Below are positions 32,914 through 44,054 of a DNA stretch of 64,000 bases, piece after piece. Position 1 is the stretch's first letter. Each line of letters begins with the position of its first letter. Origin of the DNA: Calliopum simillimum (taxonomy: Eukaryota; Arthropoda; Insecta; Diptera; Lauxaniidae). The stretch spans positions 80,024,909-80,088,908 of the forward strand of contig OX638368.1 of the NCBI GenBank assembly GCA_951812925.1, given 5' to 3'. The notes under the pieces were generated by a model, which saw only the letters and a list, made by a program, of their open reading frames with translations, ran no database searches and was not told the DNA's origin. The translations under genes were made by a program, and so were the position numbers.

Positions 32914-33340
32914 CTAAAACACGTTACAGTCAGAAGGCTCACCGATGTTTTCTGCAACATTTTTGCGTATCAAGGTTCTGGTACTACCTGGATCAATTAA
33001 TGATTGAACTTTGTGTTCATTGACTACGATGGATTTTGTTATGAGGTCGTCGTTTTCAGTAGCAATGGGTTGTTCTTCGATTTTGTTTACATTTGAGCGT
33101 GGTTTTGATTCGGTTGAAAATCGTAGGATACACTTATCCTCTGTATGCGTCGTACGTTGGCATACTTTTTCTGCGGCTCTGGACATTTGATAGAATAGTG
33201 TTCATATTTCGAACAATTAAAACATTTTATCGAGTATGCGTCGTTTGTGTTTTCTGTTACCTTGAAAGTTGTTTTATAATCTTTCATAGACTTCGATGTG
33301 GTGCTAACCATAGGTGCAGCGTGTTTTATTTCGTTGTATG
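32914..33340 (-). pseudogene. Gypsy zinc knuckle and protease
   Basis: The nucleocapsid CCHC motif is intact: CFNCSKYEHYSIKC (C-x2-C-x4-H-x4-C). In an overlapping frame the protease core reads VQSLIDPGSTRTLI. Retroviral-type aspartic proteases have D-S/T-G, so DPG is an altered active site. The capsid lies beyond the piggyBac insertion. 32511-32913 is degraded pol linker. Confidence 0.85.
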
Positions 33341-33352
33341 TGCAGTAGTTAA

Positions 33353-34757
33353 CCCTTTCATGCCCACTGTTGCCTATAGGCAACATTGTATATTTGCGCT
33401 AAAAACTCAGTTATTTTCTAATTTTTTCGCCAATTACGAATTTTGTTCAATAGTTTGATATATGTTGCTTGCTTTGTAATAGATTTGCCTTCATAAGCCT
33501 TAATAGTTATCATTTGAATAATGTTCTTTGCTATGTCCATACGTGCGAAAAAATATATGCAAAAAGTGGATGTATATTTTATATAATTTAAAATCAATAT
33601 ATAAATAAATTTGGATCAAAAAGGACATAAAATAACTAAAAACATGTAGGAGAATCAGAAAAATAAAATAATTGCACAAAAAAGGTCTTAGTTGTTCCTC
33701 AGTAATGTTCTAAAGTCAATGTTGCCTATAGGCCGTTATATATGGGTAAAAATTCTTCCTGGGGGTTGAACCTCCAAAACCTCCGTGTACGCAGGCCTGC
33801 CTAAGGATAGGAACAACTCGTAATAATCGTCTAGGAAACTTTTTTCTAGGTCAAGAAAAGGAGTTATGTGGCTTAAAAGGATGGGGATCACACTATAAAG
33901 CTTTTGGGTAATCCTCGTCCAGCTATTAATAGCTTCACTGAGCACATGGAAGGTGTTGATCTTTCCGATATGCTGCTGGAACTATACGCGATTAACCATC
34001 GTTCCAAGAAATGGTATCTGCGCAAAGTATCTTGGTGCATAAATGTATTGTATGTATTTTATCTCTAACTCATACTTGAGTATAAGGCTAATATGAAATG
34101 ACTTTTATCTCTTTCCAAGACACTTCCTTTTGAGTTCCTACTCCACAGACCTTTTCCAGGTGAGTTTTGATGTACGTTTCTAAGCTGCCTCGTGGATGCC
34201 ACTCAAGTTCTGTAAATTTCGCTGTTTGGTCTTCGGATCTATTTTAGGTGTAATTCAGAGTTTGGGGTGGTGCATAAAAGAGGCAGAAGTAAATAGCTAT
34301 TCTACCACAGAGATATAAAATATGATAAAGTAGGAAATTTCAATTAGATGTAGCTGATGAACTACTGCAACACTGCAAATAGAACAGCACCTACACACAA
34401 GAGAGCAAATTTGTCACCTGCTCCAGCTAAAACCCCTCCAAACTTGTATTATAATTTTACAGTATGGACCCTGAAAACCTATTGAGACTTCAGACACTAT
34501 ATATTGGAGAAAATGGGTACCAAATTGTAAAAAAATTTCTATTTAAATTCAATATAAAAACTGCATTGTTCATTAATTTTATTTTACAAAGTTTACCAGC
34601 AATGCCCAATGTTGCCTATAGGTAACATCTTCCAGAGAACAAACTAGGATATGCAGGACCTTGAAATTAATACTATTTGTTCTTTAGGTCTATATTTGCA
34701 ACTGTATAGCCTCAAAAAAATTTTAAGTCACCCCAAATTAATTCGGGCATGAAAGGG
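33353..34757 (+). mobile_element. piggyBac-family element, 1405 bp, TTAA duplication
   Basis: TTAA (33349-33352, 34758-34761) brackets perfect inverted ends CCCTTTCATGCCC / GGGCATGAAAGGG. Subterminal GTTGCCTATAGGCAAC hairpin motifs occur near 33369 and degenerate copies near 33720 and 34611. It lies inside gypsy gag. It is shorter than full-length piggyBac elements (about 2.5 kb), so internally deleted. Confidence 0.92.
33890..34060 (+). pseudogene. piggyBac transposase fragment
   Basis: The plus strand reads LLGNPRPAINSFTEHMEGVD, continuing LSDMLLELYAINHRSKKWYL and RKVSWCIN. This is the conserved piggyBac/PGBD segment around the last catalytic Asp (YNxxMGGVDxxDxLxxxYxxxxKxxKWY); the GVD is present. 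Flanking transposase regions are unrecognisable, consistent with deletion. Confidence 0.85.
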
Positions 34758-34762
34758 TTAAC

Positions 34763-35056
34763 TATATCACGAAGCAGATCGTTGCACGTTGCGTAATTGT
34801 TCAAAATTTTCTTTTTAGGGTCAGGATCGTTTATACCATTTATTATGTGCCTGACAATAGCAGTCTCATGTAGATCTCCCTTCCTTCCTAAAGCTACCAT
34901 TTTATAAAAATAATCTTGCGCAGATTCACTAAAAATTCGTCTTGTATTTGCCATTTTAACATGCACGTCAGCCACATTTGCAAAAACCGGAAAATCAGCA
35001 ACCAATCTATCAGCAAATTGTTGCCAAGCAGAAAATATTTCTTGCATGTAATCCAT
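34763..35056 (-). pseudogene. Gypsy gag capsid fragment
   Basis: Reads MDYMQEIFSAWQQFADRLVA, FPVFANVADVHVKMANTRRI, ESAQDYFYKMVALGRKGDLH and VRHIINGINDPDPKKKIL. This matches gypsy-type capsid features (F...Y...M..L.RKG.L.E..I..HIINGI.D). It is cut at the piggyBac insertion. Confidence 0.8.
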
Positions 35057-35060
35057 CCAT

Positions 35061-35752
35061 AAATGTAGGTAAAAAGAACAACGTGTAGTAAAAACGAGTT
35101 TGCAAAGAAAAACAAAGAACCGTTATTCAGACACGCGACAGACAGCAGAATAGTAACCAATACGTCCGATCGAAACGAAAGAAATTTGAGCTGCTTTTTT
35201 TTATATTGCGCAATGTCTTTACATATCTCTGACCCTAAAAAAGTTATAGGCAAAAGAGTAAAAAAAACACAAGAATTGGTTTATTTTTTTTGTTTCAAAG
35301 TTTTTTGAATAAGCTATTTCGATAGGATAGCAAATTTAATCCTCAATAAAAATTTTTCTAAAAAAAATACCGAAGTTTTGCTTCGTCCGCTAGATATTTT
35401 GAAAAAACTGTAAAGGATGCATTCCCCCCCTCCAGGATTTCCACCTACTAACTTAATACCACTCCGCGGTATTTTTCATCTTTAATGACCAATTGACCGA
35501 TTTCTGTAATAAAAACCCGTATCCTGGTTCGTTGAACCCTTTGTTACAAAATTCATCAGAAAATTTTTTATCATACTCGCATTGTTTATCCGGTATTTGC
35601 ATTTGTACAAAAAGTGAGAAATGGTTGTTTTACCCCACCTAGTGGGGTAAAGTGACCAACATTGTAATTTTAAGGGTTTTTTATTTTATCAGAATTTTAC
35701 AAAACGTTACACAAGAACAAAATTAACTTGAAAAAATTTCTCTTGAGCTTCA
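35061..35752. other. Unassigned; ends in TTACCCC-type repeats
   Basis: Possible remains of the gypsy 5' region up to about 35200, without a convincing LTR. At 35629-35660 is TTTTACCCCACCTAGTGGGG with TAAAGTGACC, a short hairpin. Similar GGTTRTTTAACCCC motifs occur at 36306 and 36648, perhaps marking an element spanning 35.6-36.7 kb. Confidence 0.4.
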
Positions 35753-35983
35753 TTAATCGCTGGCGTCACTTTCCTCAACGTATACTTCTTTTCTTGGACG
35801 ACCTCTTTTGGAGCAACGAGTATTGTTTTTGGGTGCCGTGTCTTGGTTTTTTTGCTCGGAAAATTTCTTTAGAATCTTTTTTTCCGTCCTTACCATGGTC
35901 GCCAATGCCTTTTTCTTTTGGAAATGTCTATACGGGGCGACTCGCGTACACGAAAACTCCTCTCTCTCTCTCAATTTACTCAA
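35753..35983 (-). CDS. Short ORF with AT-hook-like C-terminus (transposase tail?)
   Basis: A 77-codon minus-strand frame: TMVRTEKKILKKFSEQKNQD then NNTRCSKRGRPRKEVYVEES and DASD, stop at 35753. The KRGRPRK core is an AT-hook-like DNA-binding motif, and short basic RGRPxK stretches are common near the C-terminus of pogo/Tigger transposases. Its N-terminal half overlaps the left arm of the 35927-36291 palindrome. It is probably the tail of a decayed DNA-transposon protein; a host chromatin protein is the alternative. Confidence 0.4.
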   Translation of the reverse strand: MSKLREREEFSCTRVAPYRHFQKKKALATMVRTEKKILKKFSEQKNQDTAPKNNTRCSKRGRPRKEVYVEESDASD

Positions 35984-36291
35984 TTAGCGTACGCGAAACT
36001 CAATTAGCGTACGCGAAATCCAGTGAAGTTTTTTCCCCCGGGGAACTTGATTAATTTATGTACTGATCCGCGGCCGAAGGCCGCCGCGAAGCCGGTGTTG
36101 GATGTCTGACGGGTTTAAATCTTGAGCTGCGGCCGCAGGCCGCCCACTTACCCCTACTTTTATGTAAAATTACTGTTGTAACGAAGATGCGTCCCGGGGG
36201 AAAAAACTTCACTGGATTTCGCGTACGCTAATTGAGTAAATTGAGAGAGAGAGAGGAGTTTTCGCGTACGCGAGTCGCCCCGTATAGACAG
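35927..36291. repeat. Palindrome with CGCGTACGCG motifs
   Basis: The arms (35927-36040, 36192-36291) pair through GGGGCGACTCGCGTACRCGA, AACTCCTCTCTCTCTCTCAA, AATTAGCGTACGCGAAATCC and TTTTTTCCCCCGGG. The left arm has one extra ~24-bp AATTAGCGTACGCGAAACTC unit. A single GC-rich module lies at the apex. Confidence 0.9.
36063..36180 (-). repeat. GC-rich hairpin module at palindrome apex
   Basis: GATCCGCGGCCGAAGGCCGC through GCGGCCGCAGGCCGCCC to ACCCCTACTTTTATGTAAAA, the same orientation as 18296-18415. Confidence 0.92.
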
Positions 36292-36685
36292 ACTCTTTTC
36301 TTTTTCTGGTTATTTAACCCCACGTGCTTTTTGTTTATTTTAAGGCGAACAACTTTTTAACCAATTTAAATTTTGTAAAACCCATTACATATTTAAATTC
36401 AGCATGTAATTCTGCTCTTAGAAAACACTTACCTTTTTTTCTGCACTTCACTGATTTGTGGAATTTTGAACTTTTGTCGACTGAAAATATTGCAGCGAGG
36501 ACGCGTCAAATCTTTCTTTCGTCAGAACTCAGGTTATAACACACGTGCGGTAGTGGAACGTTTTACCAAAGTTGCGTTGTATCGATCACTATCTACTGTA
36601 CCAACGGTCGTTCGATTCGACTTTATTAAAAAAAATTAGAGGCAATTGGTTGTTTAACCCCGTGGCGATTTAACCCCGTTCTACC

Positions 36686-36838
36686 CTATGGCATAAAATG
36701 CTTAGAATTATCTAAGGAATATGTGTGAATTTTCTGAGACATTTTATAATTTTTCAAAAGGTCCGAAAAAAAAATTTGATATGTTCCAAAAAAAATTCAC
36801 ACGTATTCCCTAGATAATTCTAAGCATTTTGTGCCATA
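36686..36838. repeat. Hairpin with 47-bp arms
   Basis: TATGGCATAAAATGCTTAGA at the left pairs with TCTAAGCATTTTGTGCCATA at the right, with ATTATCTAAGGAATATGTGTG inside; the loop is about 55 bp. It may be a small MITE or an intrinsic terminator-like fold of an inactive element. Confidence 0.85.
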
Positions 36839-38541
36839 TACACTTTTTTCGTAGGATGCCTTGTTTTTCTCTAATGCTGAAAAAAGACTTGCACGACATC
36901 ACTATATTGTTAATAACTTTTGAACCAATATCGATTACCCCAATTTTTTTTCTGGAATATAGTTTCATGACAAGTGGAGAGGGCTTACCTATTTTTTAAA
37001 GTTTTCTCAGAGACGAAGAAGTTGCTTTATTTTTATGTACCTATTTGAAATAGGGATTTTCGATAATAAATGAAACATTTTTTTACAAATCAAAAACACC
37101 ATTTTATTCCCCGACCTATGCTAAATATCTCTAAAAAAAACATTTTTACAAAATCTTTACTAGTTGTCAGCAAACATAATTTTGTTAAAGCGTTTTTACG
37201 TTTAATTTCTTAGGTGGCTCACTTGAGAAATTCTTGCCCATATGCCACATGTGTTATATCAAAGTGTTTGTATGGATCTCAAGGCATAAATCCACCACTC
37301 GGGTGATTACTATTGAGCCGAATGTCATAAAAGGCGAAAAATACCACTTTTTTGGGAATTTTGTGCTCTAACTTGCCGGAAAAACATTTTAAAGGACCAA
37401 TTTGTTGGTAAAAGTTGTAGATATAGACGAGACGAACAAAACCTTATCATCAGATGCAATAAAACTTAATTTGCTTAAGAGATATATCGAAAAAACCACA
37501 TAGTTCAAGGTCCAAAATTCAAACGGCCTTTTCTCGAAAACTAGAGCCAACTTGAACAAAATGGGCCAAATGGTCTTTTTTTTACCTATATTTTCACCCC
37601 GCAGCGTCAGATCCGAGTTAACTTTTTTCGACCAAATTTCGAAAATGACGCGAATTATCGAAAAATTTTATTTAATTTTTTGGACTTATTTTGGCTTGAT
37701 TTATTAAGCAGACATCATCAGATTGAAGGACCACGGAAATCGAATTCGACCCAAACTATGGGTTAACACATTTTCTGCTAAAGCCCAAATTTTCGAAAAA
37801 CCAATATATCTGGAATACCGTATCTCAGATTGAAAACTTTTGCGCACTAATATTGAAGCTTGTTAAAATGCCTTACATATGACACCAATATTTTTTGATC
37901 CATCCAAAAGTTCCCAACTTCTACAGTTGCTATAAATCTTTATCCAGATTTTCCGATAGCTATATCTCCAAAATTAGATCCGAGCAAAATTTATTACATA
38001 TTTGTTCTTTACAACTAAAAGCTTAATAAAACCAACCATGTTAAAAAAAAATTAAGGTATAGCTTAAGTAAACTTAGACGAACAAATGAAGGGTTTTTAT
38101 TCTTACACTAAAAACTTCAATACATAATAATCAAGATTACTTGCAAGTTCTGATGAATGATAAAAAGAGTAACTTACAGCACGAAACGCACGTTAACCAA
38201 AACTTTAATTTTAATGCGATTTTTTTTTTCTTTGTTAACAAAAACCTATCTTTTTTCTACGTTTTCTCATTTGTGGAATCACCAAATATCAGAAGTAAAT
38301 ATAATACTTGATGCGTTTTAAAATGAAGAAATAAAAACCCAACTACATACTGTCAAACTAGATCTGTATACTGTCAAATGGTCTGAACATTAAAATCTGG
38401 TCTAGACATAGGACAAAACTGTAGACGATAATTCAGTGCTACTTCTACAAGCATATTCTCATGCGACTTCCTATTGGCCGAATAAAAATCTGATTCGGGT
38501 AGCAGATCAATCTGCATCAATGTCGTTTCCCAGACGAAACA
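36839..38541. other. Repetitive non-coding sequence
   Basis: At 37850-37985 lies a degenerate copy of the family carrying TTACATATGACACCAATATT and CCGATAGCTATATCTCC. No coding frame is supported; the frame 38436-38783 runs through the following MITE. Confidence 0.5.
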
Positions 38542-38840
38542 CTGCCATACCTAAATTGGAGCGTCAGCGTTATATTACTGTCAAAAAATTTCTCATGTAC
38601 ATACAATTTGTATGGCGCATACCGAAATTGCCAACGCTTAACGCTCAGCTATTCGAATTTTCAATTTTGACAAAGCGTTATGGAGTGAAGTTAGCTGCAG
38701 AAAAGTCAAAAAAGAAACAACAATATGATTTTGACAAACAAATGACTTCAACGCAACGCTCTTTATTTCGGTATGGCGCTTGACACTTTTGTATAACGTT
38801 ATATAACGCAACGCCTGACGCTCCAATTTTGGTATGGCAG
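38542..38840 (+). mobile_element. 299-bp MITE, 3-bp TSD (copy 1)
   Basis: The ends CTGCCATACCTAAATTGGAG and, reversed, CTGCCATACCAAAATTGGAG run on as CGTCAG. ACA flanks both sides (38539-38541, 38841-38843). Three-base duplications fit PIF/Harbinger. Confidence 0.88.
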
Positions 38841-39581
38841 ACAGTCGGGCGATAGTTAAGCCAACGGCCCATACAGTACGTCGAGTACGTCACGTCGTTT
38901 TTTTCGACTGACAGCTAAGTTAAAAATATGAGTTTATATTAAGTGCTACCCAATCAGTAAGTCTACGTCAACGCAACGTACAAAAGTTGCGCAACTCCCA
39001 ACTTTCGACGTACGTTGTGTGATTTGACAATTTTGAAATACATTTTTTTTTTCAAATTTCATTTGTTGTTTTGTTTTTTTTTTTATGTTTTTCTTTTATT
39101 TTGTGAATAAAATTGAAATGAAAAATTATTGAAGCGGAGCAAACGCAAAATTAAAATTATTTTATAAACAAATATTTTGATTTTTCAATCCGTTCTCAAA
39201 GTATTCATTGGACCAGTCTTCTCCGTCAAATCCGTCGCAGTCAGTTGAAAGAAACGACCTGACGTATTCGACATATTCTATGGACCGTTTGCTTTATATG
39301 TTTCATTTCGGCATATGAAAGCAAACACACGATTGATTTGCATACTGATTGCATTTTTGTTTCTTATAGTTTAGTTAATATAACTATTGAATTCTGCTAT
39401 AAATTTATAAATTACATAATATTTAATCAAGACTATTTAGAAAACAAATAACAAAATAATTATATAATATTATCTTTAAGATAAGTTAAGTTATTTTCTG
39501 TTTTACTTTTCATTCATTTACTATTTACCACCATACATTTAGAGCCAGTTCACACGACAAACTAAATTGTCGGGAAACTAA
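38841..39581. other. Unassigned; possible Harbinger 5' flank near its end
   Basis: AGTCGGGCGAT at 38844 recurs at 39930, just upstream of the Harbinger start codon. At 39545 CCAGTTCACACGACAAACTA may be part of the Harbinger terminal region, but no matching right end was found. Confidence 0.4.
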
Positions 39582-39878
39582 CTGCCATACCTAAATTGGA
39601 GCGTCAGGCGTTGCGTTATTTAACGTTACACAAAAGCGTCAAGCGCCATACCAAAATAAAGAGCGTTGCGTTGAAGTAATTTTTTGTCAAATTCGTATTG
39701 TTGTTTCTTTTTTTATTTTTCTGCAGCTAACTTCACTCCGTAACGCTTTGTCAAAATTGTAAATTCGAATAGCTCAGCGTTGAGCGTTGGCAATTTCGGC
39801 ATGCGCCATACAAATTGTATGTACATGAGAAATTTTTGACAGTAAAATAACGCCGACGCTCCAATTTAGGTATGGCAG
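39582..39878 (-). mobile_element. 297-bp MITE, 3-bp TSD (copy 2, inverted)
   Basis: Same family as 38542-38840, in the opposite orientation. TAA flanks both sides (39579-39581, 39879-39881). It sits about 80 bp upstream of the Harbinger transposase start. Confidence 0.88.
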
Positions 39879-39959
39879 TAAATAGTCTGAATCGGGTTTG
39901 AGTTTGTGTCAAATTTTGTGTGGATTTTTAGTCGGGCGATTGCTCGCAGATTGTATAAA

Positions 39960-40261
39960 ATGTTGAAGAGAAAGATTGTGTTGTGCGCAACGGCAATCGT
40001 CACAAGAAGATTAAAGAAAATAAAAAAAAAATTGCGCGCATTTTGGATACGTCCAATTTACAGCGATAGACTTCTAAAAGGAAAATTTTATACAATTCAC
40101 AGGAAGCTACTTGAATACACAGAGCAATTTTTTCGCTTTTACAGAATGACTGTGCCAAGTTTCAACGAGCTTGCACATTTGATTAAACCATGGATAGAAA
40201 AACAAGACACCATTATGCGGCTTGCAGTCCCAGTGGAAGAACGACTGAGCGTTACACTAAG
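39960..40261 (+). CDS. PIF/Harbinger transposase, exon 1 (N-terminal region)
   Basis: ATG at 39960 opens an intact frame of about 100 codons: MLKRKIVLCATAIVTRRLKK, RAFWIRPIYSDRLLKGKFYT, FRFYRMTVPSFNELAHLIKP, IEKQDTIMRLAVPVEERLSV, TLR. The W-x-RP...F..FxRM...F..L...I.P.I.KQDT.MR.A....ERL.xTLR pattern is the conserved N-terminal part of HARBI1-like transposases. It ends at AAG|GTAATG (donor, intron from 40262). The protein resumes at 42655 with RYLVTG, the expected next motif, with phase preserved. The intron has been enlarged by a Transib-like insertion and a repeat block. Confidence 0.88.
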
Positions 40262-40498
40262 GTAATGGAACATTTCCCGGTGTGCGTTGAAATAGTCTTA
40301 GAAATTTGGCGTGTTTTATGTTGAGGTGCTTGACGCAGCCCACTGGAGAATGTTTCCTTTAGGAATGTATTCGGAATTTTTTTTATCTTTTACCCCATAA
40401 AAGGGCTTTTAAAGTGAATTAGATTAACAACAAAACAAGTATCGACGAGGTCTGGCTAAGGATGTATAGCCTTCCGGATACAGTGAAAGCTCCCGTCG

Positions 40499-41526
40499 CA
40501 CAGTGTGAAATTTTCAGAGTCTAGCGGAACTTAATTCATATCTCAGCACATATAGCAGTTATAGTTATGAAAGTTAATACTTGGATATATATTTAATTGG
40601 CAAAACACTATGCAAAAATTAAGGGGGATCAGACAAGGGGTTATTATAACGTTGTATTTCTGCTCCCATACCAGATATCGCTATGAAACTTGATAGATAT
40701 AACCATTTTCTTATCAAATCACCATAAAAAATGAAGGGGGTAACCAAAGGGGTGTTTGCTGTTTCTTGCATTTTTATTCAGAAATGCTTCTAAATTTCGA
40801 GAGGATTCCCTTTATCTATTTTGTATATTATAAACTAGCGTACGAATAGTTACCTTGAAACTATAGAGAGTGTCAGATGTTGGTCTTGGTGAGCCTATTT
40901 TTTCCAAAACAAAACCAACGATGGCGTCCGATGTCGGTTTTTCATGAAATTTCGGTGTTATATGAAATTTCCAAAGACATTCTGGAAAAGGTTTAGTTTA
41001 AAAGAGGATCGCAAAATATCGCATAAGATGTTTTGTGTTTCCAGTAGAGGATAAACCTACCTTTTAAATTTTGTGAGCTTCAAAATGGCAATTTGTGGTA
41101 ACACCTTTTAAAGTATCCAGTGAAGTTGAAAACGTAAATCTTATGAACTTCTTAAAAAGCACAATTTTCATAAACAAATCACACACGAGTAAGAAAAGAT
41201 TCTGCAATTATTTGAATGCCAGTAAGTGACAATTTTATTAAAAAATAAATGAAACAATTTTCGCGTCCTACCGACTTACCGTTTTTATGTACCAATCTAT
41301 AAACTAAAACAAATCGAAAAGCTTTCTATAGTCAAAAAGTATGAATGAATAAGTAATGCAAGTTTCAGGTGCATTTTGCAGTTGTTTCGCAGGGTTATTC
41401 ACCAAACTGAGTATGAGGTTTTTGAGGTCTGATATTAAGCTACCGAAATTACTAATAATCTGATGCGTTTTATGTATTTCAAAAATTGAATAAAGTTCCG
41501 CTAAACCTCCCAAATTTCGCACTGTG
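40499..41526. mobile_element. Transib-like nonautonomous element, CACAGTG ends, 5-bp TSD CGTCG
   Basis: The ends read CACAGTGTGAAATTTTCAGA and, reversed, CACAGTGCGAAATTTGGGAG. They share about 33 of the first 41 positions (including TAGCGGAACTT-ATTCA). CGTCG flanks both sides (40494-40498, 41527-41531). CACNNTG termini with a GC-rich 5-bp duplication are Transib hallmarks. There is no RAG1-like transposase frame, so it is nonautonomous. It lies in the Harbinger intron. Confidence 0.78.
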
Positions 41527-41538
41527 CGTCGCGGACAC

Positions 41539-42264
41539 CTTCCGCAAGCGGACATCTCGGAGCAGGTTCGGTTTAGCCAAACTTAAGGGATTTTTTATTT
41601 TTTTACCCTTAAAAGGGCCTTAAAAATGAATAAAAACAACAACAACAAAAAGTGTTGCTCGGACCTAGTTTCGGAGATATAGCCATCGGAAGATCGTGAT
41701 ATATCTTTTATAAAAACCTGTATAAGTTGGGAACGCCTAGATGAATTTTAATATAATTGGTGTCATATAAAAGGTATTTTACCGGGCTATATAATTAGTT
41801 TTCGAGAAATGACAATTTTTCAAAAATTAGCCCCATTTTTTTCTCAAAAAACCGTTATTTTTCCCAAAAACTGTATTATTAACCTATAATTTTAACTAGC
41901 AAATTATGAAGCTTAAATTATTTCCCTTCATTTGATATGCAACATAAGGAAATAAGTGATTTCTTTTTATAAAGCTAGGGTGGTTGGAATCGGTAAAACA
42001 CCGGAAAATGTAAGATTCCTGGGATCTGAACAACTTTTCCTAGCTCCATTTTTCGAAATTCGCAAAACCAACGGAGCTATTGAAGTATTATTATCTTAAA
42101 ATCTACCAAGAACTCAAAATCAAAAAAAGTTAACATTCACCACTTTTGTATTATGTAGTTTTATTGGAACACTTAGAAATAACACATATAGTATGTATGT
42201 ACTTTACATAACATAACATTACATAACTTTACGTAACATAAAATAATCATTAAGCATATATGTA
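41539..42264 (+). repeat. Duplicated block, copy 1
   Basis: Nearly identical to 43301-44054. It begins CTTCCGCAAGCGGACATCTC, contains the GATATAGCCATCGGAAGATC family, and ends in ACATAACATAACATTACATA / CATATATGTA. Confidence 0.92.
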
Positions 42265-42654
42265 CATTAACGTATAGCTATTGCAAAAAACGGACAATTA
42301 TTTTAAAAGTGTATTAATAAAATATTTGCCTTTTAATTCAGACTCTTCAAATGTTTCTGTGTTTTCATCGTTTAATTCTTCCACATCCGAAAAGTTGATT
42401 TCGGTTGCACCTTAACTTAAACTTGGTAGCAAAAACAACAACTTCTCAAAATAAATGTATTTACGCCTTTTTGAAGTAGCTTGCCTGGACTTGGTGTTCT
42501 TTTGGCAATTCAGTTCACGGCGAAAACACGTTCTTAAATTTGTCTATTTTTTTTGGATGTCATTACCTGAAAAATATTTAAAATAATAAGTTTATTTTTA
42601 TTGTACGTAAAATATTACAGAAAGATATTCTTCAATAGTGTTTTTTTTTTATAG

Positions 42655-43300
42655 ATATTTGGTGACAGGAACAAGTTTTACGGCGCTGTCTTTCGAATTC
42701 TTTCTTGGAAAATCAACAATAACAGAAATAGTGAAATCAATTTGTGAACAGGTGTGGAATGTTTTGCAGCCTTTATATATGGCAAATAAAGAAGAAAAAG
42801 ATTGGTTGGAAGAAGCCAATGAATTCTACAATAAAAACAATTTTTCTAACATAGTAGGAGCAATAAATGGGAAGCACATACGCATGGTGAAGCCACAAAA
42901 TTCAGGATCTAGTTTTTTCAATTACAAAAAGTTTTTTTCTTGTGTCCTCATGGCTTGGACCGATGCTGATTACTAGTTCGTAGCTATTGACGTTAATGCT
43001 TATGGATGTTCCAGTGATTCCGAAGTATTCAAAACTTCAAACATGGGTCGCAAATTAGCGCAGAATCAATTAAATATGCCGCTTCCAAAAAAAATTCCCA
43101 GCGATGATAATGGAATTGATATACCGATCTGTGTTGTTGCAGATGAAGCATTTGGATTATCGCCTTATATTTTACGACCTTATTCTAGACATAAGTTGAA
43201 CATTAGTAAGCGAATTTTCAACTATAGACTAACCAGAGCTCGACGTATGGTTGAATGTATTTTTGGTATTCTATCTAATAAATGGCGTATTTTTAATAGG
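42655..43300 (+). pseudogene. PIF/Harbinger transposase exon 2, copy 1 (mutated)
   Basis: Starts after the acceptor TTTTTTTTTTATAG with (R)YLVTGTSFTALSFEFFLGKS, then SICEQVWNVLQPLYMANKEE, NNFSNIVGAINGKHIRMVKP, SSFFNYKKFFSCVLMAWTDA and a stop at 42974-42976. It reads on to YGCSSDSEVFKTSNMGRK, VVADEAFGLSPYILRPYSRH and RMVECIFGILSNKWRIFNR. The first catalytic Asp of the DDE centre (IDGK in copy 2) is Asn here (INGK), which with the stop abolishes activity. It is cut at 43300 by the duplicated block. Confidence 0.9.
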
Positions 43301-44054
43301 CTTCCGCAAGCGGACATCTCGGAGCAGGTTCGGTTTAGCCAAACTTAAGGGATTTTTTATTTTTTTACCCTTAAAAGGGCCTTAAAAAGGAATAAAAACA
43401 ACAACAAAAAAAGTGTCACTCGAACCTAGTTTCGGAGATATAGCCATCGGAAGATCGTGATATATCTTTTATAAAAGCCGGTATAAGTTGGGAACGCCTG
43501 GATGAATTTTAATATAATTGATGTCATATAAAAGGTATTTTACCGGGCTATATAATTACCACACAAAGTTTTTCATTTTGAGTCATAGTTTTCGAGAAAT
43601 GACAATTTTTCAAAAATTAGCCCCATTTTTTTCTCAAAAAACCGTTATTTTTCCCAAAAAATGTATTATTAACCTATAATTTTAACTAGCAAATTATGAA
43701 GCTTAAATTATTTCCTTTCATTTGATATGCAACATAAGGAAATAAGTGATTTCTTTTTATAAAGCTAGGGTGGTTTGAATCGGTAAAACACCGGAAAATG
43801 TAAGATTCCTGCGATCTGAACAACTTTTCCTAGCTCCATTTTTCGAAATTCGCATAACCAACGGAGCTATCGAAGTATTATTATCTAAAAATCTACCAAG
43901 AACTCAAAATCGAAAAAAGTTAACATTCACCACTTTTGTATTATGTAGTTTTATTGGAACGCTTAGAAATAACACATATAGTATGTATGTACTTTACATA
44001 ACATAACATTACATAACTTTACGTAACATAAAATAATCATTAAGCATATATGTA
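43301..44054 (+). repeat. Duplicated block, copy 2
   Basis: Copy of 41539-42264 joined directly to the second transposase copy. Together with copy 1 it shows a tandem duplication of the 41539-43300 segment, with the stretch equivalent to 42265-42735 lost from the second copy. That loss removed the YLVTG start of exon 2. Confidence 0.92.

Larger units (their letters stand above)
31150..35060 (-). mobile_element. Ty3/gypsy retrotransposon relic, minus strand
   Basis: In minus-strand order: gag capsid fragment (34763-35056), zinc knuckle and protease (32914-33340), RT (31749-32510), RNase H and connection (31150-31765). Gag is split by a piggyBac relic (33353-34757). No LTRs were located, and pol stops before the integrase zinc-binding and catalytic parts. 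Many frameshifts. Confidence 0.88.

Noticed and set aside
35080..35250. 5' LTR of the gypsy relic
   Set aside because: No matching second LTR, no TG...CA pair with a duplication, and no recognisable primer-binding site.
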